Positions 17,423 to 27,960 of a stretch of DNA of 64,000 nt are shown one piece after another. Made by a program: the position numbers and the translations under genes. The stretch is from Streptomyces sp. DT2A-34 (lineage in GTDB: Bacteria; Actinomycetota; Actinomycetes; Streptomycetales; Streptomycetaceae), in assembly GCF_030499515.1 (NCBI RefSeq), contig NZ_JASTWJ010000001.1, positions 8,040,001 to 8,104,000 of the forward strand, read 5' to 3'. The notes under the pieces were generated by a model that saw only the letters and a program-made list of their open reading frames with translations, made no database searches and was not told the origin of the DNA. How positions within the stretch are numbered: the stretch's first letter is position 1; each line of letters starts with the position of its first letter.

Positions 17423-19249
17423 TCAGCCGCCGTACGCCCCGGACGCCGTCAGCCGCAGGGCGGTGTCGATCAGCGGGACGTGGCTGAAGGCCTGCGGGAA
17501 GTTGCCGACCTGGCGCTGCAGGCGCGGGTCCCACTCCTCGGCCAGCAGACCGAGGTCGTTGCGCAGCGACAGCAGCTTCTCGAACAGCTTGCGGGCCTCG
17601 TCGACGCGGCCGATCATCGCCAGGTCGTCGGCCATCCAGAACGAGCAGGCCAGGAAGGCGCCCTCGTCACCGGGCAGGCCGTCGACGCCCTCGTCCTCGC
17701 CCTGCGTCGGATAGCGCAGGATGAAGCCGTCCGGCGTGGACAGCTCGCGCTGGATCGCCTCGATGGTGCCGATGACGCGCTTGTCGTCCGGCGGCAGGAA
17801 GCCCATCTGCGGGATCAGCAGCAGGGAGGCGTCCAGCTCCTTCGAGCCGTACGACTGCGTGAAGGTGTTGCGCTCCTTGTCGTAACCCTTCTCACACACG
17901 TCCCGGTGGATGTCGTCGCGCAGCTCGCGCCAGCGCTCCAGCGGGCCGTCCGCGTCGCCGGACTCGATGAGCTTGATCGTGCGGTCGACGGCGACCCAGG
18001 CCATCACCTTGGAGTGCACGAAGTGCCGGCGCGGACCGCGCACCTCCCAGATGCCCTCGTCCGGCTGGTCCCAGTGGTCCTCGAGGTAGCGGATCAGCTT
18101 GAGCTGGAGCAGCGAGGCGTAGTCGCTGCGGGCCAGGCCGGTCATGTGGGCCAGGTGCAGGGCCTCGGTGACCTCGCCGTACACGTCCAGCTGGAGCTGG
18201 TGCGCGGCGCCGTTGCCGACCCGGACCGGGGCGGAGTTCTCGTAGCCGGGCAGCCAGTCCAGCTCGGCCTCGCCGAGCTCACGCTCGCCCGCGATGCCGT
18301 ACATGATCTGCAGGTTCTCCGGGTCGCCCGCGACTGCCCGCAGCAGCCACTCGCGCCAGGCACGGGCCTCGTCGCGGTAGCCGGTGCGCAGCAGCGAGGA
18401 CAGGGTGATCGCCGCGTCCCGCAGCCAGGTGTACCGGTAGTCCCAGTTGCGGACGCCGCCGATCTCCTCCGGCAGGGAGGTGGTGGGCGCGGCGACGATG
18501 CCGCCGGTCGGGGCGTACGTCAGCGCCTTCAGCGTGATCAGCGAGCGGACCACGGCCTCGCGGTAGGGCCCGTGGTACGTGCAGTGCTCGACCCACTCCC
18601 GCCAGAAGTCCTCCGTCGCCTCCAGCGACTGCTCCGGCTCCGGCAGCGGCGGCGGCTCCTTGTGCGAGGCCTGCCAGGAGATCGTGAACGCGAAGCGGTC
18701 GCCCGGTCCGACCGTGAAGTCGGAGTACGTCGTCAGCGACTTGCCGTACGTCTCGCGGTCGGTGTCGAACCACACCGAGTCCGGGCCCGCGACGGCCACC
18801 GTGCGCCCCTCGTGCTTGTGCACCCACGGCACGATCCGGCCGTACGAGAAGCGCATCCTGAGCGCCGAGCGCATCGGAACCCGTCCCGACACGCCCTCCA
18901 CGATCCGGATCAGCTGGGGCGCGCCGTCACGCGGGGGCATGAAGTCGATCACCCGGACCGTGCCGCGCGGCGTGTCCCACTCGGACTCCAGGATCAGGGA
19001 GTCGCCGCGGTAGCTGCGCCGGGCCGCGGTGGGCGGTTCGGCGTCGGAGGCGTGCGCGGGGCCGAGCCGCCAGAAGCCGTGCTCCTCGGTGCCCAGCAGG
19101 CCGGCGAAGATGGCATGCGAGTCGAAGCGGGGCAGGCACAGCCAGTCGACTGTGCCGTCCCGGCAGACCAGTGCGGCGGTCTGCATGTCTCCGATGAGTG
19201 CGTAGTCTTCGATGCGCCCGGCCACGTGCATCTCCAGTCGAACGGCCAC
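17423..19249 (-). CDS. Glycoside hydrolase family 15 (glucoamylase/trehalase-like)
   Basis: The 608-residue protein has the bacterial GH15 layout: an N-terminal beta-sandwich (IEDYALIGDMQTAALVCRDG... through about residue 230), then an (alpha/alpha)6 barrel with the hallmark GGVRNWDYRYTWLRDAA and, near the end, LAEEWDPRLQRQVGNFPQAFSH, where the first glutamates are the expected catalytic base region. Actinobacterial members include trehalases and glucan hydrolases. There is no signal peptide, so a cytoplasmic role in trehalose or glycogen turnover is inferred. GTG 19249 is chosen because AAGGGGG lies just upstream; ATG 19231 is an alternative. Confidence 0.88.
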   Translation of the reverse strand: MAVRLEMHVAGRIEDYALIGDMQTAALVCRDGTVDWLCLPRFDSHAIFAGLLGTEEHGFWRLGPAHASDAEPPTAARRSYRGDSLILESEWDTPRGTVRVIDFMPPRDGAPQLIRIVEGVSGRVPMRSALRMRFSYGRIVPWVHKHEGRTVAVAGPDSVWFDTDRETYGKSLTTYSDFTVGPGDRFAFTISWQASHKEPPPLPEPEQSLEATEDFWREWVEHCTYHGPYREAVVRSLITLKALTYAPTGGIVAAPTTSLPEEIGGVRNWDYRYTWLRDAAITLSSLLRTGYRDEARAWREWLLRAVAGDPENLQIMYGIAGERELGEAELDWLPGYENSAPVRVGNGAAHQLQLDVYGEVTEALHLAHMTGLARSDYASLLQLKLIRYLEDHWDQPDEGIWEVRGPRRHFVHSKVMAWVAVDRTIKLIESGDADGPLERWRELRDDIHRDVCEKGYDKERNTFTQSYGSKELDASLLLIPQMGFLPPDDKRVIGTIEAIQRELSTPDGFILRYPTQGEDEGVDGLPGDEGAFLACSFWMADDLAMIGRVDEARKLFEKLLSLRNDLGLLAEEWDPRLQRQVGNFPQAFSHVPLIDTALRLTASGAYGG

Positions 19250-19756
19250 GTCACCCCCTTCTGGCAAGGGGGCTCTCGCTAGTGCGGTCAAGGGGTGGGT
19301 TTTGTAATGCGTCGTTGAGCGGTGAAGCAAAGCAGTCGTCTCGGCCGTGAGGCAAAACGACAGTCTCTTCTCAACAATCTCTGCTCAACGAACTGACGAG
19401 CTCTCGTTGTTCCGGGTGTGACGGGCGGGGGTGGTGCCGTGTTTGCCGGCCGGGCTCGGCAGCGAATGTCCGAGCAGGATACGACGCACGTAGATGATCT
19501 GCGTGCCGCTCCGGGCAACCCGGGTCGGCCGAACGGGTGAGCAACGGGTGAGAAACCGAGTCGCCTGTGCAGGTTCGTGGTGACTCGTGTGCGGAGCGTG
19601 GCCGGAAGCCATCGCTCTCGGTCGCTGATACCCTGGTAGCCCGTGGACCGGTGGGAGAAAAACCCCCGAACCGCAGCGACGGCGACCCCGGAGAACTCTC
19701 CGGTCAGGCAGCCGTACCGCACCCCAGACCGCGACCACGGGAGCCCCCCTTTGGCC
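19250..19756. other. 507-bp divergent promoter region between the GH15 gene and pyrG
   Basis: No gene was recognised. An imperfect 14-bp direct repeat (TCTCTTCTCAACA at about 19364 and TCTCTGCTCAACG at about 19378) lies on the GH15 side, in a patch less GC-rich than its surroundings. The last 120 bases before pyrG contain no obvious attenuator hairpin with a T-run. Confidence 0.4.
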
Positions 19757-21445
<1,689 letters not shown>

Positions 21446-21464
21446 CACGACAGTTGTACGGTGG

Positions 21465-21506
21465 CCGGGGTGCAAACCTTCAAAGGTGCGCACCCCGGTT
21501 TTCTTT
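21465..21506 (+). terminator. Intrinsic terminator of pyrG
   Basis: CCGGGGTGC pairs with GCACCCCGG around an inner AACCTT/AAGGT stem, followed by TTTTCTTT. This is a classic rho-independent terminator between pyrG and the Nudix gene. Confidence 0.85.
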
Positions 21507-21543
21507 GGCGGGTTCTTTTTGAAAGCGTGTGGAAGGGCAGGGC

Positions 21544-22170
21544 ATGACGATCAAGGACACCGCGCAGGAGTGGGAGATCCGGGCCACGGACACCCCCTTC
21601 GTGGGCAACAAGACCTCCGTCCGCACGGACGACGTGGTCATGCCCGACGGCTCGGTGGTACGCCGCGACTACCAGGTCCACCCCGGCTCGGTGGCCGTCC
21701 TCGCCCTCGACGACGAGGACCGCGTCCTGGTCATCAAGCAGTACCGCCACCCGGTGCGGCAGAAGCTGTGGGAGATCCCGGCCGGCCTGCTCGACGTCCC
21801 CGGCGAGAACCCGCTGCACGCCGCCCAGCGCGAGCTCTACGAGGAGGCCCACGTCAAGGCCGAGGACTGGCGGGTGCTGACCGACGTCTACACCACGCCC
21901 GGCGGCTGCGACGAGGCCGTACGGATCTTCCTCGCCCGCAACCTGTCCGAGGCCGACGGGGAGCGCTTCGAGGTGGAGGACGAGGAGGCCGACATGGAGT
22001 ACGCGCGCGTGCCGGTCGACGAGCTCGTCCGGGCCGTGCTCGCGGGCGAGTTGCACAACAACTGCCTGGTCGTGGGCGCGCTGTCGCTGGTCGCCGCGAG
22101 GGCCTCCGGCGGGCTTGACGGGTTGCGGTCGGCGGATGCGGAGTGGCCGGCGCGGCCGTTCGAGGCGTGA
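21544..22170 (+). CDS. Nudix hydrolase, ADP-ribose pyrophosphatase type
   Basis: The 208-residue enzyme resembles bacterial ADP-ribose pyrophosphatases. After a beta-rich N terminus (VRRDYQVHPGSVAVLALDD) comes VLVIKQYRHPVRQKLWEIPAGLLD and the Nudix box AGLLDVPGENPLHAAQRELYEEAHV near residues 80-105, with the metal-binding REL-EE core intact; one extra residue separates the Gly from the first Glu, as in many ADPRases. It should split ADP-ribose to AMP and ribose-5-phosphate. ATG 21544 has GGAAGG 7 bases upstream. The position between pyrG and ald is conserved in Streptomyces. Confidence 0.88.
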   Translation: MTIKDTAQEWEIRATDTPFVGNKTSVRTDDVVMPDGSVVRRDYQVHPGSVAVLALDDEDRVLVIKQYRHPVRQKLWEIPAGLLDVPGENPLHAAQRELYEEAHVKAEDWRVLTDVYTTPGGCDEAVRIFLARNLSEADGERFEVEDEEADMEYARVPVDELVRAVLAGELHNNCLVVGALSLVAARASGGLDGLRSADAEWPARPFEA

Positions 22171-22237
22171 GCGCTCCGCTGGGAGGGCCGGGCGGATGCG
22201 CCGTAGGGGTGCGGTGATCTGCGGGCTGCGGCTTCGT

Positions 22238-22294
22238 TGTGGCTGGTCGCGCCCACGCGGCGGAGCCGCATATCGGCACAGCCCCGCGCCCCTT
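22238..22294. repeat. Dispersed 57-bp Streptomyces intergenic repeat, copy B
   Basis: 54 of 57 positions match the copy at 8120-8176. This copy runs directly into an 18-bp palindrome that the other copy lacks. Confidence 0.85.
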
Positions 22295-22303
22295 GAGGGG
22301 CGC
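22286..22303. terminator. Palindromic hairpin after the Nudix gene
   Basis: GCGCCCCT-TG-AGGGGCGC is an 18-base perfect palindrome overlapping the 3' end of repeat copy B. It could end the Nudix transcript. The rest of 22171-22471 holds no recognised gene. Confidence 0.5.
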
Positions 22304-22471
22304 GGCCCTCACGCTCGTTTGATGGTGCCGGTCCTACGATCTGCTGATCCGGTCGGGGGATGTGTCCGCCGTGCTGCTCACGGATCGTCGCGGAGCGTGA
22401 ACTAGGCTCTGGAGACGCCCTGGCCGGATTCCCGGCGGGCTTGCGCGTGTGGTGGGACGGGAGCGTGGCCC

Positions 22472-24559
22472 GTGACGGATCAGGCGGTGGACACAGGCGG
22501 CGTGCGGGCGTCGGCACAGGCTTCCCGTCCGCGCCAATTCCTGGGCCGCACACGCGAGTTGAAGGAGCTCCGCGCCGACATCGAGCGTGCGGGCCTGGAC
22601 ACCCTCTCCGGCCGCAAGGCGCCACGCGCGCGCGTGCTGCTCATCGCAGGCCGCCCCGGCTCGGGCCGCACCGCGCTCGCCGAGGAACTGGTACGGCAGG
22701 TGGCGGACCGTTACGCCGACGGCGTGCTGCGCGCCCGCCTGAGCGAGCCCGACGGCGCCCCCGTCCCCGTCGAGCGCACCGCCCGTGAACTGCTCACCGC
22801 CCTGGACCGGCCGACCCCGCCCGGCGCCGCCGAGGACGACCTCACGGCAACCCTCCGCGAGGCGCTGGCGGAGCGCCGGGTCCTGCTCCTGCTCGACGAC
22901 GCGGCCGAGGCGGAGCAGGTCGACGCCCTGCTGCCGGACACCCCGCAGTGCCTGGTCGTGGCCGTCTCCCACGGCCCGCTGACCGGGATCTCGGGTGTGC
23001 GGCCCTGCACGCTGGGCGGCCTGGACACCAAGTCGGCGGTGGAGCTGCTGGCCCGGCACGCCGGCTCGGTCCGCATCACCGTGGACCCACGGGCCGCCGA
23101 GGACCTCGTCGAGGTCCTGCAGGGGCAGCCGGCCGCGCTGCTGCTGGCGGGTGGCTGGCTCGCCGCCCGCCCCAAGGTGGCCGTCGCCGACCTCGCCAAG
23201 CAGGTGCACGCCGAGGGCGAGGAGGGCACACCGCTCAGCCGGGTCTTCCGGCTCGTCTACGCCTCCCTCCCGGGCCCCGCCGCCCGCATACTGCGGCTGC
23301 TCTCCCTCGCGCCGGGCGGCCTGGTCGACCCGCACACCGCCTCCGCCCTGGCCGGCTGCTCGGTCGACGGCGCCTGCGCCACCCTGGACGACTTCGTCGC
23401 CCTCGGCCTGCTGCACACCGTCGACTCGCCGCTGCCGCAGTACGAGGTCCCGGCCTGCCTGCACCCCCTCCTCAAGGCCCTCACCGAGACCCAGGACCGC
23501 CCCGGCGAGATCCAGCTGGCTCGCGCCCGCATGCTGGAGCGGACCGTACGGCTGCTGCAGTCCTGCCGGGCGATCACCGAGACCGACGACCCCGAGGCCC
23601 GGCAGAAGCTCCTCGACACACCCCGCGCCCTGCGCTTTCCCAACCCCCGGGCGGCCGCGGACTGGATCGAGCTCCGCAGGCCCGCCCTGCTGGCCTCGGC
23701 CCGCGCCGCGGTCGCCGACGGGGAGTTGGACACCCTGGCCCGGCGCCTGATGTCCCAGCTGGTCAGGGCCATGGTCGCGCACTTCGGCACGCAGGCGGCC
23801 GCCGGCGACCTGTACGGCATCCACCGCCTGGTCCTCGACGTGGCCGAGCGCCGGAACCTGCCCCGCGAGAAGGCCGCGGCCCTGCTGAACCTCGGCGACC
23901 TCGACGCCCGGACGGGGCGGACGAAGGCGGCGCTGGTGAGCTATCGGGCCGCGCTGGACGCCGGACGGGAGGCGAACGACCCGTATGCGACCGGCCGCGC
24001 GATGGAATCCGTAGGCGGCGCCCACCTGGAGCTCGGGGACTACGACCGGGCCGCCGACTGGTTCGGCCGGGCGCTGGCCCAGCGGCTGGCCCGGGGCGAG
24101 CGCGCCGACGCCGCCCGGCTGTACGGCCGTATCGGCGCCGCCCACACCTTTGCGGGCCGGTACGGCGAGGCGCTGCGCAACTGGCGGGCCGCGGTCGCCG
24201 GGCACCGCAAGAACGGCGATGGCGCGGGCCAGGCACGGGCGTTGAGCGAGCTGGCGCGGGTCCAGGAGTACGCGGGGCGGCCCGAGGAGTCGCTGCGCAC
24301 CTGCCGGGAGGCGGTGGAGCTGGCGCGGCGTGCCGAGGACACGCGGTTGCAGGCGGCGCTGTTCCTGCGGCTCGCCGACACCCTGGAGCATCTGGGCGAT
24401 CCCGCGGCGGCGCAGCTGCACCGGGGCGCCGCCCAGCGGATGCTGGGGGAGGAGCCTCAGGAGTCCGATGCGGCCGAGCCTGAGCCCCGGCAAGACGCTT
24501 TCGAGCCGGAACACGACGCTAACGCCTGCGAAATCCGCAGTACATCCGTCGAAGATTGA
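22472..24559 (+). CDS. P-loop NTPase/TPR protein (STAND/AfsR-like architecture without DNA-binding domain)
   Basis: The 695-residue protein starts with a QFLGRTRELKELRADIE segment as in NB-ARC/STAND ATPases. The Walker A position reads GRPGSGRT (residues 60-67), with Arg replacing the usual Lys, and Walker B is RVLLLLDDAAE near residue 140. A winged-helix-like region follows (AARILRLLSLAPGGLVD), and the C-terminal third has several TPR-like helix pairs (ALLNLGDLDARTGRTKAALVSYRAAL, GRIGAAHTFAGRYGEALRNWRAA). It is related in layout to SARP/AfsR partners but has no N-terminal OmpR-type domain. It may be a signalling scaffold; the target is unknown. GTG start; it precedes ald. Confidence 0.75.
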   Translation: MTDQAVDTGGVRASAQASRPRQFLGRTRELKELRADIERAGLDTLSGRKAPRARVLLIAGRPGSGRTALAEELVRQVADRYADGVLRARLSEPDGAPVPVERTARELLTALDRPTPPGAAEDDLTATLREALAERRVLLLLDDAAEAEQVDALLPDTPQCLVVAVSHGPLTGISGVRPCTLGGLDTKSAVELLARHAGSVRITVDPRAAEDLVEVLQGQPAALLLAGGWLAARPKVAVADLAKQVHAEGEEGTPLSRVFRLVYASLPGPAARILRLLSLAPGGLVDPHTASALAGCSVDGACATLDDFVALGLLHTVDSPLPQYEVPACLHPLLKALTETQDRPGEIQLARARMLERTVRLLQSCRAITETDDPEARQKLLDTPRALRFPNPRAAADWIELRRPALLASARAAVADGELDTLARRLMSQLVRAMVAHFGTQAAAGDLYGIHRLVLDVAERRNLPREKAAALLNLGDLDARTGRTKAALVSYRAALDAGREANDPYATGRAMESVGGAHLELGDYDRAADWFGRALAQRLARGERADAARLYGRIGAAHTFAGRYGEALRNWRAAVAGHRKNGDGAGQARALSELARVQEYAGRPEESLRTCREAVELARRAEDTRLQAALFLRLADTLEHLGDPAAAQLHRGAAQRMLGEEPQESDAAEPEPRQDAFEPEHDANACEIRSTSVED

Positions 24560-24694
24560 TGCAATGAAAGGCTAGACAGCGGGAACGCCTTCATTAGACT
24601 GGCTCTGCCGCACCTTCTCCTGCGGTGTCTCCCGGTGTGCCCTGCATGCCTGGGTATGTCTTGCAATGCCCCCACACCCTCTGAGCCAAGGACC

Positions 24695-25819
24695 GTGATC
24701 GACGTGAAGGTCGGCATCCCCCGCGAGGTCAAGAACAACGAGTTCCGGGTGGCCATCACCCCCGCCGGCGTGCACGAGCTGGTGCGCCACGGCCACCAGG
24801 TCGTCATCGAGCAGGGCGCCGGTGTCGGCTCGTCGATCCCGGACAGCGAGTACGTCGCCGCAGGCGCCCGCATCCTGCAGACCGCCGACGAGGTGTGGGC
24901 CACCGCCGACCTGCTGCTGAAGGTCAAGGAGCCCATCGCCGAGGAGTACCACCGCCTCCGCAAGGACCAGACGCTCTTCACCTACCTGCACCTGGCCGCC
25001 TCCAAGGAGTGCACGGACGCGCTCATCGAGTCCGGCACCACGGCGATCGCCTACGAGACCGTCGAGCTGCCCAGCCGCGCGCTCCCGCTGCTCGCCCCCA
25101 TGTCCGAGGTGGCGGGCCGCCTCGCCCCGCAGGTCGGCGCCTATCACCTGATGCGCTCGGCCGGCGGCCGTGGCGTGCTCCCCGGTGGCGTCCCCGGCAC
25201 CCAGCCCGCGAAGGCCGTCGTCATCGGAGGCGGTGTCTCCGGCTGGAACGCGACGCAGATCGCCGTCGGCATGGGCTTCCACGTCACGCTGCTCGACCGC
25301 GACATCAACAAGCTGCGCGAGGCGGACAAGGTCTTCGGCACCAAGGTGCGGGCGATCATGTCCAACGCCTTCGAGCTCGAGAAGGCCGTCCTGGAAGCCG
25401 ACCTCGTCATCGGCGCCGTCCTGATCCCGGGCGCCAAGGCCCCGAAGCTGGTCACCAACGAGCTGGTCTCGCGCATGAAGCCGGGAAGTGTCCTTGTCGA
25501 CATCGCGATCGACCAGGGCGGCTGCTTCGAGGACTCCCGCCCGACGACGCACGCCGAGCCGACCTTCCGGGTCCACGACTCGGTCTTCTACTGCGTCGCC
25601 AACATGCCCGGCGCGGTGCCCAACACCTCCACCTACGCGCTGACCAACGCCACGCTGCCGTACATCGTCGAACTGGCCAACCGCGGCTGGGTGGAGGCCC
25701 TGCGCCGCGACGCCGCGCTGGCCAAGGGCCTCAACACGCATGACGGCAAGGTGGTTTACCGGGAGGTCGCGGAGGCGCACGACCTGGAGCACGTGGAGCT
25801 CGAAACGCTGCTCGGCTGA
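24695..25819 (+). CDS. ald: Alanine dehydrogenase
   Basis: This 374-residue NAD-dependent enzyme interconverts L-alanine and pyruvate plus ammonia. It begins KVGIPREVKNNEFRVAITPAGV (substrate-binding Arg included), has the catalytic lysine and histidine regions (LLKVKEPI near residue 75; YLHLAA near residue 97), and the NAD-binding KAVVIGGGVSGWNATQIA near residue 175. The C-terminal PGAVPNTSTYALTNATLPY is conserved. GTG 24695 is used; GTG 24704 is better spaced (11 bases) from AAGGA and would shorten the protein by three residues. A 13-bp-stem hairpin follows the gene. Confidence 0.95.
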   Translation: MIDVKVGIPREVKNNEFRVAITPAGVHELVRHGHQVVIEQGAGVGSSIPDSEYVAAGARILQTADEVWATADLLLKVKEPIAEEYHRLRKDQTLFTYLHLAASKECTDALIESGTTAIAYETVELPSRALPLLAPMSEVAGRLAPQVGAYHLMRSAGGRGVLPGGVPGTQPAKAVVIGGGVSGWNATQIAVGMGFHVTLLDRDINKLREADKVFGTKVRAIMSNAFELEKAVLEADLVIGAVLIPGAKAPKLVTNELVSRMKPGSVLVDIAIDQGGCFEDSRPTTHAEPTFRVHDSVFYCVANMPGAVPNTSTYALTNATLPYIVELANRGWVEALRRDAALAKGLNTHDGKVVYREVAEAHDLEHVELETLLG

Positions 25820-26176
25820 GCCGATCGGTTAAGTCACTTTCTGGTAAAGGCGATACGTCAACACGAGTCGTCAACCGAACGCACCCGGCCGGACCTTGCC
25901 CGAAAAGGTCCGGCCGGATGTGTGTATGGTCACTTTGCGACTCTCGGTCAACTCGCCTCGAACGCAACCCTTCGACCGATTCGTACACCGGTGAAACCTG
26001 CCGTGCGACGGCCGTACGCCCTTGACAGCGGGATGTTTCATTGTCGACACATCTGCCCGGTCCGGCGGATTGTGTTGCTGCGAACCGCCGACACGCCATA
26101 GAGTCGCCAACCGTCGGCATGGTGCCACGCTGACCTGTCTAGAAGTTTCCTGGTCCCTAAGGAGGTAAGACGACTT
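25820..26176. other. 357-bp region between ald and parA
   Basis: The first 100 bp hold the ald terminator. The rest is the leader and promoter of the parA-scpAB operon, less GC-rich than average, ending in a perfect anti-16S match TAAGGAGGT (26158-26166). No gene was seen. Confidence 0.5.
25885..25917. terminator. Strong bidirectional hairpin after ald
   Basis: A perfect 13-bp stem (CCGGCCGGACCTT with AAGGTCCGGCCGG) around a 7-base loop. There is no T-run, as is common for Streptomyces terminators. Confidence 0.75.
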
Positions 26177-27355
26177 GTGAATGAGTCGACATTTTCTCCC
26201 GGGGGTGGTCAACCAGGAATGCCGGTACGGGGCCAGGGTCCCGCGGGATTCGAGGCTGTCGGCTCCGTCGCGGTGCGCACCTTCGCAGCCCACCAGGGTC
26301 ACCTGACCTCAGGGGTGACTCAGCCAGCAAACATGAGCATGGATGGCCATCACGTGAACGCCATGGCCGGCGACGGAAGTGGCGCGCCCCACAACCACTT
26401 CGCCGACTACGACGAACTGCCCGAGGGGCACTTCTACGACCCCGACGCGGAGTACGAGCCCGATCCCGAGTACGCGGCCACGCTCGCGCCCGACGCGGCA
26501 CGCCAGCGCCGCGAGCGCATCGGCCCGACCGGGCGCCCGCTGCCGTACTTCCCGATCCCGGGCCCGCTGACCGATCACGGTCCCGCGAAGATCATCGCGA
26601 TGTGCAACCAGAAGGGCGGCGTCGGCAAGACGACGTCGACCATCAACCTGGGTGCCGCGCTCGCGGAGTACGGACGCCGGGTCCTGCTCGTCGACTTCGA
26701 CCCGCAGGGCGCGCTGTCGGTCGGCCTCGGCGTCAATCCGATGGAGCTCGACCTCACCGTCTACAACCTGCTCATGGAGCGGGGCATGTCGGCGGACGAG
26801 GTGCTCCTGAAGACGGCGGTCCCCAACATGGACCTGCTGCCGAGCAACATCGACCTGTCGGCCGCCGAGGTCCAGCTGGTGAGCGAGGTCGCGCGCGAGT
26901 CCACGCTGCAGCGCGCCCTGAAGCCGCTGCTGCCGGACTACGACTTCATCGTGATCGACTGCCAGCCCTCGCTGGGTCTGCTCACGGTGAACGCGCTGAC
27001 GGCCGCCCACAAGGTGATCGTGCCCCTGGAGTGCGAGTTCTTCGCCCTGCGAGGTGTCGCGCTGCTGACGGAGACCATCGAGAAGGTCCAGGAGCGGCTC
27101 AACCCGGAGCTGGAGCTCGACGGGATCCTCGCCACGATGTACGACTCGCGCACCGTGCACAGCCGTGAGGTGCTCGCGCGTGTCGTCGAGGCGTTCGACG
27201 ACCACGTCTACCACACGGTCATCGGGCGCACGGTCCGCTTCCCGGAGACCACGGTCGCCGGTGAGCCGATCACCACGTACGCCTCCAACTCCGTCGGTGC
27301 CGCCGCCTATCGCCAGCTCGCCAGGGAGGTGCTCGCCCGGTGTCACGCCGAGTGA
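26177..27355 (+). CDS. ParA-family ATPase (second, scp-linked ParA)
   Basis: The 392-residue protein has a roughly 135-residue hydrophilic N-terminal extension, then a ParA/Soj domain: deviant Walker A KGGVGKTT (146-153), switch I VDFDPQGALS, switch II FIVIDCQPSLGLLTVNAL, and the C-terminal VHSREVLARVVEAF. The extension is rich in Gly, Pro, Asp and Tyr and unlike the short oriC-linked ParA. Mycobacterium has the same arrangement (a ParA-like gene directly before scpA-scpB-rluB). The next gene starts before this stop (16-nt overlap). It should bind DNA in an ATP-dependent way and help chromosome segregation; this is inferred. An ideal ribosome site precedes GTG 26177. Confidence 0.9.
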   Translation: MNESTFSPGGGQPGMPVRGQGPAGFEAVGSVAVRTFAAHQGHLTSGVTQPANMSMDGHHVNAMAGDGSGAPHNHFADYDELPEGHFYDPDAEYEPDPEYAATLAPDAARQRRERIGPTGRPLPYFPIPGPLTDHGPAKIIAMCNQKGGVGKTTSTINLGAALAEYGRRVLLVDFDPQGALSVGLGVNPMELDLTVYNLLMERGMSADEVLLKTAVPNMDLLPSNIDLSAAEVQLVSEVARESTLQRALKPLLPDYDFIVIDCQPSLGLLTVNALTAAHKVIVPLECEFFALRGVALLTETIEKVQERLNPELELDGILATMYDSRTVHSREVLARVVEAFDDHVYHTVIGRTVRFPETTVAGEPITTYASNSVGAAAYRQLAREVLARCHAE

Positions 27356-27942
27356 GTCTGCCGGGGGCCGACGAACTGTTCCGCACGACAGGGGGTATGG
27401 CGCTCCAGCCGTCCACTCCCCGGCGCCCGGCCAACGGCGAGGCCCGGGTGCCGGCCCCCGCGGGGGAGAGCGACGCCGCCGCGGCCGAGGACGCGCCGCA
27501 GTCGGTGCCCGTGCAGGGCGGTGACGGCGACGGGGCGGAGCATGTGGCGGCCGACGCGGAGTCCGTCGACGCGGGTGAGTCCCGCAGCCGGGCCGCGGCC
27601 GCGGAGCGCTCCGCGCGACGCCAAGAGGTGCAGGAAGGTTCTGCCGCCGCCGGCGGGTCTGCCGCATCCGGTGCCGCCGCCTCTGCCGCAGCGCCGCGCA
27701 AGCGTGGGCGGACGGCCTCGCGCCGGCCCAGTGGTCGCGAGCGGCACGACGAGAAGATCACCGTGTACGTCTCCGCCGAGGAGCTCATGGATCTGGAGCA
27801 CGCGCGTCTGGTGCTCCGCGGTGAGCACGGGCTGGCCGTCGACCGGGGGCGGATCGTCCGCGAGGCGGTGGCCGTGGTCCTCGCCGATCTGGAGACCCGC
27901 GGGGACGCCAGCATCCTCGTACGACGGCTTCGCGGGCGGTAG
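27340..27942 (+). CDS. Ribbon-helix-helix-like protein coupled to ParA
   Basis: The 200-residue product has a long low-complexity Ala/Glu/Ser-rich N-terminal part (residues 20-130) followed by a basic linker (APRKRGRTASRRPSGRERHD) and a compact end beginning EKITVYVS (residue 138). That end has a short beta-strand, then two helices (SAEELMDLEHARLVLRG and GRIVREAVAVVLADLE), matching the ribbon-helix-helix pattern of small DNA-binding partners of ParA ATPases. GTG 27340 overlaps the parA stop by 16 nt and has GGGAGG 10 bases upstream. A DNA-binding ParA partner is inferred; no ParB (CTPase) domain is present. Confidence 0.7.
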   Translation: MSRRVSLPGADELFRTTGGMALQPSTPRRPANGEARVPAPAGESDAAAAEDAPQSVPVQGGDGDGAEHVAADAESVDAGESRSRAAAAERSARRQEVQEGSAAAGGSAASGAAASAAAPRKRGRTASRRPSGRERHDEKITVYVSAEELMDLEHARLVLRGEHGLAVDRGRIVREAVAVVLADLETRGDASILVRRLRGR

Positions 27943-27960
27943 CGGTAGCCTGCGGGGGCC

